Positions 31,294 to 43,460 are shown, counted from the first letter of the stretch. The stretch is DNA of 64,000 bases from Pinguiococcus pyrenoidosus (GCA_019677205.1 JAAMXY010000639.1:1-64000); one strand, 5' to 3'. Program-made: numbers and translations. Notes: a model not told the origin generated them from the sequence alone.

Positions 31294-33408
31294 ATGAGTG
31301 CCAAGGACGCCGATGTCATTGAGGTGAAGGGCCCGGACAGCCAGGTACCACCTGAGATGGCGGCGCAGCTGGCAGAGCTGGATCGCTTGGCGCGCGAGAG
31401 GCCCGCCGAGTTCGAGGCGATGCTCAAAGCGACCGAGGACCTCTCCGAGCTCCAGAAGCGCGATCCGGAGGCGTTCAAGCGCTTCACCGCCGACGAGGAG
31501 CTCCAGAAGGCCTATGGTGCCTCGCTAGCAGACCGGCTCAAGCACGCGGAAGAGAATGCATCGGCTGGAGGAGGAAGCGCACTCCGCATGCCCGGCCAGA
31601 AAGGCATCGTCTTGGGGGACAAAGGGACGGAGACGAAGACCAAAGGCAAGCGAGTGGTGCCGGAGCCCGGCTTCGTGGTGAAGACGCGCTCCTTGGATGG
31701 CTCGGGCGACGCTCTGGCCGAGGAGGCCGCTGGTGGGCTTGGGCTGGTGGAGCGCAGCGCGTCGGAGGCACCTGGAAAGGTGTTCGTGAACGTCTGCGTG
31801 AGCGCGGAGATTGCCAAGCCGCGCAAGGTGAAGCGCCTGGATGAGAATGGCAACGAGGTGGAGGGCATCAGCATTCCAGTGAGCGTCGGAGAGCTTCGGC
31901 GCGCGGTGGACCAAAAGTCCAACGCCAGCCACGTGTGCGACGTGATCGTGAGCCAGGAGGTGTATGATGACGCTGTGAACGACGCAACCGGCGGCCAGAA
32001 GGACTTCATCGTGTCTCTCTGTCTTCAGTACGTCGAGCAGAAGTACAAGCTCCGACTGGATCGCCGCTACAAGCTGCCACGCTTGAAGTACAAGTACGGC
32101 CTGGGAGAAGCCGACCTGGTTGGCGCCCTCGCGGCGAAGACGGAGAAGCCCGAGGAGGCGTCGAAGAAGCTCATCCCCATGGCGCAGTGGGTCCGAGATG
32201 AAGCTGCTGCTCCGAAAATCGAGGAGGTCGGCGACTGGGAAGGGGCAGCCAAGGCAGCGAAGAAGCCGCCGCCGAAGAAGAAGGCAAGGCAGATGGAACC
32301 TGTGGTGCTAGATGCGCAGCTTTCCGTGGCGTGGAGGGAAGACACCGACGACACAGAAGCCTTGCCCTGGCCAGAAGGCCCGGGAGACGTCGTGCTGCTG
32401 CCTCTTCAGACCCGCATGTACCGAGAGGACGGAGGGCAGGTGCCGCGGTACATGAAAATCACCGTGAGCGGCTTTCGGTCCGAGGCGCTCGAGGAGGGGA
32501 CGCGGCTCGCCGAGCAGCTCTCGGTGGAGGCCTCTGCGTTCTTGGTGACGGTGTCGGCGCCGGGCCACGTTGCGGTGGATCTCCACCTGCCGTACAGCCC
32601 GGATCTAGATGGCATCTCTGCGGAGCTTGTGGAAGCGGAGAAGCCAGGAACCGCGACGGCGGCCAACGCAAGTAGCCACTCGCTCGTTTTGCTGCTTCCT
32701 TGTGCCATCCAGGAGTGGGAGGTAGAGCCGGATCCCGGCTCCAAGGCGCATCTGCTCGCATGCGCGATAGAGGTAGAGAAGCAGGCAAAGCAGGAGCAGG
32801 AGCAGATTGACGGGCAGGAGCAGGAACCGGTTGAGGAGCAGAAGCAGGAGCCCGCGACTTCTGCAGAAGAGCCACCAAGTAGCCTAGAGGATAGATTCCA
32901 CCTCAGGAGTCCGCAGAGGGCAGCGGATTCCTCAGGTGGTGTTGGCGTTGCTGGGCTCGATCTCCGCAACGACGAGGAGCGACCGGTCCAAGACGAGGAT
33001 GAGTTGCCGGAGGATCGCTTTCACCGGGCCGACGCGCTGTCGACCCACTACATCAGCCAGCGGCAAGACGAGCGGGACACGCGCCTCAAGCGCCACGAGC
33101 AGGAGAAGGCCGAGCGAGCGAAGGACGACAGCATCGAGTACATTGACGTGGATGATCTGAAGCCCGGAGGCAAGTACGGACGCGCCGTTGCCGACGGAGC
33201 AGCTCCTGAGGAGAATCCAGCGGAAGGTTCCGAAGAGCTCGAGCTTGTCAAGCCTGACCGCGAGGTTCAGCTCCGTGCTTCCAAGGTGCTGGAGGACCGC
33301 GTTGCAGAACGTGAGCAGGAAGCTGAGAACACGGGAGACAAGGGCAACACCGACAGCTCGAGGAGGCGGGTGAAGCTCAAGAGCTCGCTCTGGGCCGAGC
33401 TTCTGTGA
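31294..33408 (+). CDS. PIH1-domain protein (dynein-arm assembly / R2TP-type co-chaperone)
   Basis: A single exon of 704 codons. The PIH1 domain lies at about residues 125-270: EPGFVVKTR, KVFVNVC, ISIPVSVGELR, CDVIVSQEVYD, and the closing FIVSLCLQYVEQKYKLRLDRRY with KLPRLKYKYG. The match to the end of PIH domains is very good. A second beta-rich part (about 335-480; PRYMKITVSGF, VAVDLHLPYS, AIQEWEVE) sits where Kintoun/PIH proteins have a CS-like domain. The rest is acidic, Gln/Glu-rich and probably disordered. PIH proteins (Kintoun/DNAAF2, MOT48, PIH1D1) work with HSP90 and RUVBL in assembling axonemal dyneins or other complexes. A flagellar role is favoured by the long size but not proven. 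Confidence 0.85.
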   Translation: MSAKDADVIEVKGPDSQVPPEMAAQLAELDRLARERPAEFEAMLKATEDLSELQKRDPEAFKRFTADEELQKAYGASLADRLKHAEENASAGGGSALRMPGQKGIVLGDKGTETKTKGKRVVPEPGFVVKTRSLDGSGDALAEEAAGGLGLVERSASEAPGKVFVNVCVSAEIAKPRKVKRLDENGNEVEGISIPVSVGELRRAVDQKSNASHVCDVIVSQEVYDDAVNDATGGQKDFIVSLCLQYVEQKYKLRLDRRYKLPRLKYKYGLGEADLVGALAAKTEKPEEASKKLIPMAQWVRDEAAAPKIEEVGDWEGAAKAAKKPPPKKKARQMEPVVLDAQLSVAWREDTDDTEALPWPEGPGDVVLLPLQTRMYREDGGQVPRYMKITVSGFRSEALEEGTRLAEQLSVEASAFLVTVSAPGHVAVDLHLPYSPDLDGISAELVEAEKPGTATAANASSHSLVLLLPCAIQEWEVEPDPGSKAHLLACAIEVEKQAKQEQEQIDGQEQEPVEEQKQEPATSAEEPPSSLEDRFHLRSPQRAADSSGGVGVAGLDLRNDEERPVQDEDELPEDRFHRADALSTHYISQRQDERDTRLKRHEQEKAERAKDDSIEYIDVDDLKPGGKYGRAVADGAAPEENPAEGSEELELVKPDREVQLRASKVLEDRVAEREQEAENTGDKGNTDSSRRRVKLKSSLWAELL

Positions 33409-33542
33409 GCGACATGCGTGTGATATGGCTTGGAAATCCAAAAGCATCAAAGCGAGGCCGAGCGAACCAAGGCGAAGGTCGAGCTGCCAGGGCTTGTCGT
33501 GATACGCCACGCAGAACTGCTGTGTAGACCATTTAGAACAGC

Positions 33543-34196
33543 TTAGGTCGCTCTTCTGCGGCGGATTCTCGCTTCCTGTCTCAGGCACGCGGCTCTCTTT
33601 TGGGACACCACGAGGAGAGCCTGCAGCGACGCGATGTCCTCGGTGGTCTCCTTCACCTCTTCGGACAGCTTCTCATTCTGAACGATCGTCGCCGCGAGAG
33701 ATGCAAGCTTTGCTTTCACTTCGGATTCTTTGCCCTGCGTGCAGTCCATCGCCTCCTCGAGCCTCTTGATCTCGGACCTCGCTCGCACCTCGACGCTCTC
33801 CTCCTCAGCTTTGGCGTCTTCCAGGAGCAGGATCTCCTCCAAGAGCGTTTCCTTACTCACGCGCACGTCCTCCGTTGCCTGGCAAAGCTTGTCCGCCACC
33901 TCCCTGAGATGCTCCGTGAGGATGTGATCGTCTATGGTTTTCGGCGGCGCCGGGTGGTCTTCGAGCTGCTCGTCTCTGTCTGGATCTGCGTCACCCAAGG
34001 ACTGCGCTGTCTCTCTGCGAAGGCGCTCCAGCTCACCGCGAAGATACGCGGAGCTCTGGGCTTCCTCTCCATGCTGGGTGCGCAGCTCTTGGAGCTCTTG
34101 CTGCTTCGCCTCGATTCGGCTTTGGGCCTTCTCGCTTTCCTGCGCTAGTCGAGCGCTCTCGCTGCGGAGCTCTTCGATGACCGACAGAAGATCCAT
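33543..34196 (-). CDS. Coiled-coil protein of unknown function
   Basis: An open frame of 217 codons, nearly all heptad-like: residues 1-60 (IEELRSESARLAQESEKAQ) and 95-205 (DDHILTEHLREVADKLCQ and onward) are Leu/Glu/Lys/Arg-rich with no Gly and few Pro. A Pro/Asp-rich hinge (about 70-90) separates the two coils. It ends in a basic RIRRRRAT tail. No family is recognised; it could be a cytoskeletal or centriolar component. It converges on the PIH1 gene with 134 bp between stop codons. A 5' exon upstream is possible. Confidence 0.65.
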   Translation of the reverse strand: MDLLSVIEELRSESARLAQESEKAQSRIEAKQQELQELRTQHGEEAQSSAYLRGELERLRRETAQSLGDADPDRDEQLEDHPAPPKTIDDHILTEHLREVADKLCQATEDVRVSKETLLEEILLLEDAKAEEESVEVRARSEIKRLEEAMDCTQGKESEVKAKLASLAATIVQNEKLSEEVKETTEDIASLQALLVVSQKRAACLRQEARIRRRRAT

Positions 34197-36103
34197 TCCG
34201 CTATGCTCTCGTCAGCAAGGCGAGCGCATCTTCAGAATCGTAGGCGAGGCCACAGCGCGTCCGTCAGCTCGACGAAAAGATCTCCTCTTGGCGGGTGTGC
34301 CGCAGGTGTGAGTGGCCTCTTCTCTCTCTCTCTCTCCCTCTGTCTCTGTCTGGTTTGGATTCTCCGGAGAGACCGGTGGGTCTGGATCTCAGATCTTGGT
34401 GTCCTTCGCGGGCTGGAGAAGGCAGCGGAAGAGAGGAGAAGTTCGAAGACGAGAGGGAGAAGAAGAAAGAACCACGAACCGAAGAAGACGGCGAACCCTC
34501 CAAGAACCAGAAACCAATACCAACAGCGAAACAGCGAACCCAACAAGCAACGGAATTTGGAGGGAAGAAAAGGCGGGAAACTCGAACCCTCGAATAGCGG
34601 CTTTCGCGCTCTGCCATGCTATGGGAAGATAGCGGTGTGTGACGAGGAATATCCTGCAGCTTCAAGTGTTCCGATTGGAGAGATTGAAGAATACTACAGA
34701 GCACTCCAATGACGACGATCTTGAAGCGCGCTTGCTGTTGCGATGCACACGGGGTCCAGGATCTTGACGTGATTGGGGACGCATCGACCTCCCGGAATGG
34801 TCCAATGGGCTCGCGTTCTTCTGCCCGGGTCTTGTGGACTCGATGGTATAGCCGCCCGCATCCTCATTTTTGGATGGGCCAATGGAGAATTGTCAACGTC
34901 ACTGCTGGGGGCTATTCTCGCCATAGTTGGGATTTGCGCACTTCAAGTTACCGAGAGCGTGTATAGCACACCGCGCTCGGTGTTGCGCGTTGCAGTTTTA
35001 TCCGGATCTCCTCGGCCATAGCACCCGCCGATAGCGCCGCGCTGGCCAGCCAATCCCAGGATCCAGCGGGGAAGTTGCGAAACTCGCGCGAGTTCCGGTT
35101 TCGCACCGACCTTGTCCATCTGTCCCGGGTCGCGATCTCGTCGGAATTCAGGCGAAGTACAGAGGAACAGCTGGAAGAGGAGGCCAAGCGAGCTTCTGCA
35201 TGTGAATTTGCCCGCCCAAGAACGCGTTCCAGCGAGCAACAGAAGCGGGTTTCGCGGCCGGACTTGCGCACAGCTCCGCGTCTTCTCGTCGCTGACTCCC
35301 TGAACCAGAACGCCAGCCTCTGGCAGAGCAGGGGCGCATCACACGGACCACCTGGCCCTGCCTCCGCCGCGGTTCTGTGCCTTGCTGATTCCGGACAACC
35401 GAGTTCGCGTTGCGCAGCGCTTCAACGCGATTGCCCACCGCGCCGAGCCGACCATCTCGTGACCGGCGCGCCCGAGACTCACGGTGGACGTCGTGCTCTT
35501 ATTGGCAAAGCGGGAGCCTCACCTTGCCTTTGTCGCCACGGCCGGCCACGGCGTCGCAAGCAGTTAAAGGTAAGTTGCGACCGCGCCGCTCCGGACTCCC
35601 ATGCCGCGCTCTTGCCCCCCTCCGAAGCATTCAGAGATTGGTGCCCTGGTCATGAAGCGTCTGCACAGCAACTGAGCTGCAGAAGCAGTGGGGAAATCGT
35701 CGCCGAAGGGACATGAAGCGTGGTAGACACCCCGCTGACCGTTTTCCATTCCATTGCCGCAGGTCAACGCGAAGAGACTTGGAGCGACGGAGCGCACCAC
35801 GTCGTGCTCACAACACGTGAGGGATTGAGAAGGTGCGGATCCTTGCAGTCGGGGAGGTCTGATAAACGTGGACACAGCTCGTGAGAGGGGCGGCAGGGAA
35901 AGCCTGACGAGGTCCCAAAGCGTTCGGCAGATCGGCTGGATCGCATGTTGAAGACTTCCATCAAGCGTGTGTCGCTAGTGCTGGGGAGACGCGTCTCCCC
36001 GTGCCCAGCCCCAAGGAGTGCCGAGGAAGGGACGAGGTCCGCCTAACGGAAGTTGCTTCAATCGCAGATACGGCTGCATCGACGTCAGCAGGATTGCCGC
36101 AGA
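34197..36103. other. 1.9 kb without a confident gene
   Basis: Contains a CT-rich stretch (TTCTCTCTCTCTCTCTCCCTCTGTCTCTGTCTGG, 34319 onward, quoted in part), a purine-rich stretch (34425-34560), and several CCAAT/ATTGG elements (about 34674, 34799, 34879). A + strand frame at 35075-35716 stays open, but its composition is erratic and no family resemblance is seen. A multi-exon gene here cannot be excluded. Confidence 0.45.
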
Positions 36104-36991
36104 ATGGCCGCCCCCAAGTCCTCCAAGGCGGACTCCTGCCGCCGCAGAGATGCCGATCTTGTCAAGCTCATGATGTCCAACTACGAAGTTTGTATCCCGG
36201 ACGAATCCAATCGCTACAACTTCTTCGTCAAGTTTCACGGGCCCAGCGAAAGTAAGGCAACCTGCACGGAATATTATGGCTCGCCGGCTCCCCTGGCCTA
36301 ACCCGGTGGTACCTGCGGCAGCTCCGTATGTGGGTGGCGTCTGGAAGGTGCACGTGACCCTCCCGGTCGACTATCCCTGTAAGTCCACGGCCTGTCCTGG
36401 CCTTCAGGGCCATTTCCTGTTGAAGCTAACAATTGCGGCGTCCACGTGTAGTCAAGTCGCCGTCCATCGGCTTCTCCAACAGGATGTACCATCCAAACGT
36501 TGATGAGATGTACGTCTTGGGTCCTGTCTGGCCGTAGCCCGGCGCCCTTGCTGATGTGTCAACGTTCTACGAATAGATCTGGCTCGGTCTGCCTGGACGT
36601 GATCAACCAGACGTGGTCGCCGATGTTCGACCTCGTGAACATTTTCGACGTCTTCTTGCCACAGCTGCTGCGGTACCCCAACCCCTCCGACCCGCTGAAT
36701 GGTCAGGCTGCTGCGGTTATGATGCGAGACGTGGATGCATACACCATCAAGATCAAGGAGTACATTAGGCGCTACGCATCTCATGATTTTTCGTTGGATG
36801 CCGACGAGGATAGCGAGCCGCCGGCCGTGGAACGCCGTGCCCGGTCGGCGACGATTTCGTCAGCGATGTCGACATCGTCTTCAGCATCGAGCACGGATTG
36901 CGACGACTACAAGCTTCCCCCTAGCGCCGTTAGCCCGTCCACGGTTGACGACGGCAACGAGTCCGACGTCAGCGAGCTCTCGGACCTCTGA
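36104..36991 (+). CDS. Ubiquitin-conjugating enzyme E2, UBE2H/UBC8 type
   Basis: Four exons (36104-36251, 36322-36378, 36452-36509, 36577-36991), 225 residues. The UBC fold reads as UBE2[53 protein letters not shown], then the catalytic Cys in [13 protein letters not shown] and [17 protein letters not shown]. The DVINQTW string after the Cys is a UBE2H marker. After the core comes a C-terminal tail of about 75 residues rich in Ser and Asp/Glu ending in [11 protein letters not shown]2H/UBC8 enzymes also have acidic tails; in yeast and animals they act with the GID/CTLH ligase. Convergent with the PurK-PurE gene. Confidence 0.94.
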
Positions 36992-37274
36992 GCCTCTCTT
37001 TTTCTTTCTCTTTTGTGTTGGAGTGGACGTGGAACCTGAGGAGAGATATCGCATCCCTCGGCGTCAGTTTTGAGGAGTTAGGTTTGCATGTATGAACACT
37101 CGGGAGTGGCCTGCGCAGTATTGTGAAAGTTCGACTCCATCGAAGACCAAAGTCGATGACTCGATGTGTACCTAAACCGTGGTAGAAACCCTTTTCAAGA
37201 GCGATGCGCCATGGAAGCTGTAAGTAACTGCTCGTGCCATTTCATTCATGCGAGGGCCTCCCATGCGGATGCCG

Positions 37275-39816
37275 CTAGACACCGACGACTTTGCTCCCTC
37301 CCCCCATGCTCGCCAAGTATTGCTCATACCCAACACTTTCCAGCTTCTCCGCCTTTCTCAAGACCTGAAATGCAGAACGCAGAGAGCACGGACGCAGGAA
37401 TTGCCTTCTCAGAACACTGCGTGGTAGAAAAGCATCTTCAAGACCAAAGCCCAAGAGGGAGCGCACCTCGGATTCTGACTCGCTTTGGAACGTCTCCATC
37501 CGGGCCACCAGCTCGGCTGCCTGCGCTGGTGGGAGACCGCCGCAACCCCCCAGCATCCTCGCCGCCAGAAGGCCGGCATTCTTCGCATTTCCTACAGCGG
37601 CCACCGGGTTGGGGAGGTACTCAGAACAAGCGGCATGGTCGGTGGCAACGTACCGATCGCAACAGTTGCCACAGGCACCCCTCTTGGCATCTGCACAATC
37701 GAGTACAAGCTATCCACTCCGCTCAGCGTGCTGGTCTTCACTGGCACGCCAATGACGGGCAACGGTGTCAAGGCGCTGACCATCCCTGAGGGGAGTCCGA
37801 GGAAGGTGAGAGAAAAGCTCCCACCCGGCAAGTCGCTTTCGGCCGTGCATACCTGGCAGATGGGCTGCTCCACCTGCGCCCGCGATGATCACTTTGAGAC
37901 CCCTGGAAGCCGCGCTCTAACGGGAGCCGAGACACCAATCAGCAGGCAGAAGCCAAAAGACAAGGTTCCCGCGCTCATCCGATTCCCACCTGGGAGTAGT
38001 CAAAGAGACGCCTCGGGGTCCTGTGGGCGGACACTATCGTAATCTACGACAGATATGCGACCATCGTCAGTTTGTTTGAAGATTGGTTTGAAGGTTGGTG
38101 TTGCCCAGCCTTGAGAAAAGCCCACCTCGAAAGGTATCTCAAACTCCTTGAGCACCTCCGCCGCAGCCTGCATCGTTCCCAAGTCCGAGTCACTGCCCAT
38201 TATGATGCCGACAAGGGGGCTCGCGTGAGACGGTTCTGACTTCGGCATCGCCGGGGCGCCGATGCCCAGAACTGCTTTCGTCGGCTCGGCAAGATTCTGT
38301 AGCACTGTCGGAGACGTGGCGAGCCTGTGGGCGTGCCAATGATGCGTCAGCACGACGTTGGCACGGGGAGAGCAGACAAAGGCAGGTGTGACCTTTCCGC
38401 CAGGTGCGCGTATCCCCGCTGGGCGCTCACTGTGAAATGCGCCATCTTGCGGCCCTTCCTATTCTCCGCTTTGCCGTACCAGTGGAGCGCGGCACCGGGC
38501 ATTTCCAGCGCAGCCTACACAGGCAGCAGTAGATCGCTGAGGTGCGGACGAGTTCAGACGGCTTACAGCTCTCGGCATTGCCTAATCACCTGACAGATGT
38601 TCTTCGTTTCCCGCATGCTGTCCTCGCCCAACACATTGAGCATGAGTGCTGCTCCCGTTCTCATCTCAACTGCTCCGAGCGGGAGACCAAGAATGGCCCG
38701 CAAGTGGTTCTCGAACTGGCACGTGTCACACGCTTCGATGGTGTAGTGCCCGCTGTTGTGTGGACGAGGTGCCATCTCGTTGTACAGCACTTCTCCTGTT
38801 GTGGGCAGGTGAGACCAGGTGGGCGGCAACGGAAACGCACAGCGTCCGACGTGTCGCTTCTCCAACGTTGAAGCGACTCTTAGGTACCTTCTGCCGTGGC
38901 GAACATCTCGACGCCGAAGATTCCTCTGCTCTGCAGACTGGCCACTGCCGTGATGGCGATCCGCTGCGCCTCCTCCAGGACACGCGGAGGCAGCTTCGCC
39001 GGCGCCAGGACTGTGTGGCAGATGTTGTCCTTCTGGACCGTCTGGACTACCGGATACGCCCTCCTGCGAGCGCCAGGACAATAAGCGGTCGCGTGACTCC
39101 GCTTCTCCGCATGCAAGCTCCATGTTCTCACATGTCTTCCTCGCCAGCTCGATCCACTCCTCGCACGACCATGACGGCGATCTCCTGCTCGAAGGGGCAC
39201 CACTTCTCCGCGTACACCCCGCCGCAGCCTTGAGCCGCAGACAGGCTGGAGAAGGCAATGGGCACCTCGTCGGCCGTCCGCGCCACATAGTTGCTCTTGC
39301 CGTCGTAGCCGCCCCGGCGGGCCTTGAGCATGAGCGGAAAGCCGAACTGCTCTCCCGCGACCTGCGCCGCCTCCAGGGTGGGACAGTCCACAAACCTGGT
39401 GGTCACGTCAGCCTCTGCTCTTCACTCCGGACGGCACACCAGGAAAAAAGGACGCACTTGGGACCTGGCAGACCCAGGCTCTCCACGAACTTCTTCTGCT
39501 CCAGCTTGTCCTGGATGAGGCGGACGGCGGCGGGAGTGGGCTGGATGTTCACGCCGCGGTCCTCCAGCTTGCCCAGCGCCTCGCAGTCCACGTGCTCGAT
39601 CTCCACCGTGAGAATGTCGCAGAGCTCCGCGAGCTCGGCGATCTTCGCCTCGTCCTTAAACGAGCCCTCCAGCGCGAATTCGGCGACCGTGCCCGCCGGA
39701 CTGCTCTTGCCCAGCGGATCCAGCACGCACACGCGCAGGCCGAGCCGGTGCGCCGCCTCGGCCATCATGCGGCCCAGCTGGCCGCCTCCCAGAACTCCAA
39801 TCGTGCTCGGATCCAT
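37275..39816 (-). CDS. ADE2: Bifunctional phosphoribosylaminoimidazole carboxylase (PurK-PurE fusion, ADE2 type)
   Basis: Eleven exons: 39816-39458, 39395-39132, 39063-38888, 38795-38590, 38514-38431, 38296-38126, 38043-37990, 37916-37853, 37785-37654, 37591-37467, 37364-37275. They give 574 residues. The PurK part starts [20 protein letters not shown], with [37 protein letters not shown] and [16 protein letters not shown]. The PurE part reads [38 protein letters not shown], then [18 protein letters not shown] and [11 protein letters not shown]. PurK makes N5-CAIR from AIR, bicarbonate and ATP; PurE converts it to CAIR in purine synthesis. The fusion is the fungal/plant type. The PurK-PurE linker junction (acceptor at 38297) is the least certain; an acceptor 25 bp upstream is out of phase. 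Confidence 0.95.
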
Positions 39817-40662
39817 GTCGATGCGCGGCGCAAAAGCGAGACTTTCGGCCGTTCCCGCGGCGTCTTGAACATTTGTAGAAACTTCAATAGTGAATATCCT
39901 CTAACATTGATTCGTGTCAAGACAATTCATTTTATTCCTAAACGATTAATGCCCGCTTTTGCGATCTTTTTCGAAGGGTTTTGACGGCCGCCGATCACTG
40001 CGCCTCTCGTGCTCTTGGGGGTCTCCGAGGCTGCGCACCTACCGAGAGTTGCCGGCTGTGGAATGGAGGAGTCCCGAACGGGGCCAGAATGATACGAGAA
40101 AGAGCAGCACTGGCTGCAGAGCGAGAAGCGGCGCCCTCCAGCGACTGCCTGCCTCGCTGCGAGTCGAAACGACGTCTCGGACTTTCGTTCTTGCCCTATC
40201 GCCTCGCCATCATGCGAAGATTGCGTCAAGCACTGTAGCAGACAGTGGGGATTTTGCTCCACCTGATGTTGGCGGCAACTGGTCCAGCCACAGCACGCAG
40301 AGTCGCACGAACAACTTGCTTGTAATGCAGCAACAAACGAAGTCGTGGGGAGTCTGGACAGACTGTGCAACCTCTGAGGGCTCCAAACGGAAGGGTCAAA
40401 GCGGGGACGGACGCACCTCGGCAGGTGGCTAAGGCCGCAGACGAAGCGAAGAGGAACCCACTTGTGTGTGAGTTCGAATCTTAGCGAAACCAGGAAAAGA
40501 AACTGCTTGATTCATCTGGCAAAACCTCGTCTACAGGAGCGGTCCCGAAGCCCGGCAACTCGAGGCTGAATATCCTGAGCATGTACTGCGTCTCCTTCTC
40601 CCCGTCTTCTCGGACTTTCTCAAACGTACGTACTTTTCTGATCACATCCCCCCCCCTTCGTC
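39817..40662. other. Intergenic, PurK-PurE promoter side
   Basis: Frames of about 150 codons are open on both strands (39959-40432, 39927-40370) but look compositionally random. A T-arm-like GAGTTCGAATCTTAG at about 40469 is discussed among rejected items. Confidence 0.45.
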
Positions 40663-42850
40663 CTACCATGCTGCGGAGATCGATACAGGCTCGTCAAGAA
40701 AGCCAACATTTAAAAAGACATATGCAGAGAAGTGCGCCACCGGATGAATGATGATGCCCGCTAGGAGAACATCCACATATACGTCATCATAGCCGATGAC
40801 CGTTTGGCATTCCGCGCGAAAGCCATCCAACTCGACCTGCACTTGATTTACGGTCCAGTAGATGACAGAAGCTGCCGGAATCGTAATGAAAAGGTTTATC
40901 CAGATGCTTGTGAGCCAATGCATTGCACAAGCCAAGCCGAGCCTTCCGCGCTTTAGATGGACCCTTGCTGTCGGGGTTCTGTCCTCCGAGGAGTTCACGT
41001 TGCAAAACCAATAGATGATGTCGCCAATGAGGACAAATGTAACTAGGAGATGTAGCCCAAGGAGCACCCAGTTCAATACGATCGAGACCTCGATCAAGTC
41101 CAAAACATAATCACCGTCTGGATCTTCGAAGATTGTGATGAGCTCGTCTTCTTGAATGGCACTCGGGACGCTTTCGAGCTCTTGCACTGGGATAAGCGAC
41201 TGCAAAGGTGGCAGCAAGGCAATATTCTGTACCAAATTGCTGAGATGACCAGTGACGGCGATCACCGTGGCGTTGTTGTAGCAATCGAGAGAACCCATGT
41301 CAGCCAGAAACTCCTCTAGGTCTTTCTGCACACTTGTCAAGTTGACCTCTATGCTCTCGAGTATGTTTGTTATGGCCACCGTCCCCGCATTCACCGCCTG
41401 AGTAATTTGCGCATCATAAGTTCTGATTGTATGGTTCAGCTGGTCAGGTAGGTCATCGCCAGCACCCCAGCACGTCCTATATATTTCTGTACCATTTGGT
41501 TCAGTAAAGTTGGACACAATCCATATTCTCCCCTCGTTCAAAACTTCCTCGGAGTTTTGGAGGATCTCGTTCATGAGATAGTAGAAAAGGATGACTTGGC
41601 TAACGGTAACGAACAGCCACAGCAGAAGGTACGCCGTCCTCCGGCGGTTCTCGAGAAACTCTGTCTCAATTTTCGTGGCCAGCCTGATTTCCCATTCGAG
41701 CTCTGCGTAGATGAACGGGGCTGAAGCATCAGAAACACCTTTGTCTTCATAGTCTGTGATAATCTCGCGAATGACGGATGCGAGCATCATAGCTCGTCCT
41801 TGCAGAATACTTGGGTCTTCGCAGGAACTATCGCCATCGTGAGGGGACGGCTGACGCCCTTCCAGACACAAACAGCAGTTTCGTCTGTGTTGTTCGTCTT
41901 CGAGAGGCGATGCGGGTTCTCGGTGCAGAACTTTCCGGAGCCTTTTCAACTCACTTGATCCCTCTCCTTGTTGACCGCAAGTGCAGCAAGCGAGAAGCTT
42001 GCCACATGTTGACATGAGCTTGTTCCAGACAATGCTCGTTGGCTCATGTCTTTTCGAAAGATACTCGCGAAACAGCTTGCCAAGGGGGCACTTGGCGACG
42101 TAGTTGTTGACAGCTTCGGCTTCGTACGGCGCGGCTTTGCTCTCGAATTCGAGACATCCTTCCTGTTTCACTGACGAAAGCATCACGTCCAGAACTATAG
42201 CGTTTCCGTAGACACGTTTGGAGAATTCTTCGCGAGCCTGTTTTTGTTCCGTTGTTTCCGACTGAGGGGAGGTGGCCTCCATGTCGGCGCCGTCTGGAAC
42301 TTTGCGCCCTAGCGTCGGGGATCCTTCCGAGTTAGAGGAGGGTGATCCTGTCATGTCGGCATTTTCTGGATCTGGGCGCTTGAGCATCGGGGATCCTTCC
42401 GACTTGGAGAAGCGAGCTGCGAGGTTGCCGCCTTCTGCACCTTTCTCTTCGAGGACAGTCTCATCGACAGGTGCTTCTTGTGCCATCCGCGAGCCATCAG
42501 TCTCATCCAGGATCTCCTCGTCCCCACGCTTAGTTGAAACTTCAGCCTCAGGTGATGGTTCCTCTCTTGTCGAATCGCTTCGAGGCCTCGACCCATCCAG
42601 CGTTTGCTCGTCGCTTTGAGGTTCGGTAGGCTTTGCCTAGTGTGTGTAAGGGCGTGGGGGGAAACGTGCGGAGGGTCAGAGATTTGCTCTAGACGGCCAT
42701 CGCAGACTTCGAAACATGCTCGCACCGTCTTGGTTTCCTGTGCTCTTCCGTCCGCTTCGACCCCTCCTATCCGGATCCTCCTCAGAAAGCTTGTTGACAA
42801 CCAGTTCGACGACTCCTCAGTGTTCTCCGACTCATCATGGTGTTTAAGTT
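40663..42850 (-). CDS. Uncharacterised four-TM membrane glycoprotein
   Basis: The main exon is 42636-40663 (658 codons). An upstream exon ending at 42726 (donor GTGCGA) continues the frame with a Ser/Glu/Thr-rich stretch, and its 5' limit is not resolved. The N terminus has two imperfect copies of a SEGSPML/TLxRxxPxxADM unit and is likely disordered. There follow Cys-rich segments (CGKLLACCTCG, NCCLCLEG). Four hydrophobic helices are clear: AYLLLWLFVTVSQVILFYYL, VSIVLNWVLLGLHLLVTFVL, WLTSIWINLFITIPAASVIY and VLLAGIIIHPVAHFSAYVFL. The loop of about 150 residues between TM1 and TM2 has at least five N-glycosylation sequons and two Cys, so it faces the lumen or outside. No family recognised; topology recalls small channel or tetraspan proteins. 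Confidence 0.65.
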
Positions 42851-43460
42851 GCTGAGCCGGTTCCTTTTCAGTGAGAAGCGTTTTAAGCGGTCAGAAAGCA
42901 AGACGTTGATAGGATCTAGACACGGAGCCAACCGTGGGTTGTTGTGCCGGAGTTGCTGCAGGGGAACCATCGTGGAACGAACTAGAGTTCGATGCGGTCC
43001 GCCGAAGCTGGTGCCGTAGGCTGCTATTCTTTGGGGGCATGTGGTTTTGACTCTGGGCACAACCGTGCTCTTGAAGCTATTTGCGCTTCGGCCGACGCTG
43101 TGTGGTGAGACGCATTAAGGCGAAGAAGCTGGAGGACAGTCGAAAAGGCTCTTCGCGTCGCCATTGCTGCAACAAATGGGTGGGGTTTAGTGGCATCCCC
43201 GATCGGAGATGATTGGCTGCACTTGCCGAGACTCTCTTGCAGACTGACACGCACTTGACGAACAAAGCGTGGCTCAAGAATTCTGATCTCCCACGGTTCT
43301 TCGCCGACCACAATGGCGTTTCTCTCTATTAAGGATGTTGTCGTTCTGGATCCTGGGCTTCAGAATCATTTCGCTCAGTTCCGATCGCATATTCCTCCCC
43401 AAGTAGATCACCAATGGGCCTGCTCTTCAGCCTTTGGTTCTCGCCCATTGGTTCTTTTAA

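Noticed and set aside
35075-35716. Plus-strand frame of 213 codons
   Set aside because: Composition is erratic (Arg/Ser/Pro-rich, many Cys), no family motif, and open frames of this size are expected at this GC content.
40440-40490. tRNA-like T-arm string GAGTTCGAATCTTAG after a D-arm-like GGTGGCTAAGG
   Set aside because: No seven-base acceptor stem pairing with the 3' CGAAACC could be found, the T stem has a mismatch and the anticodon arm does not form. At most a decayed relic.
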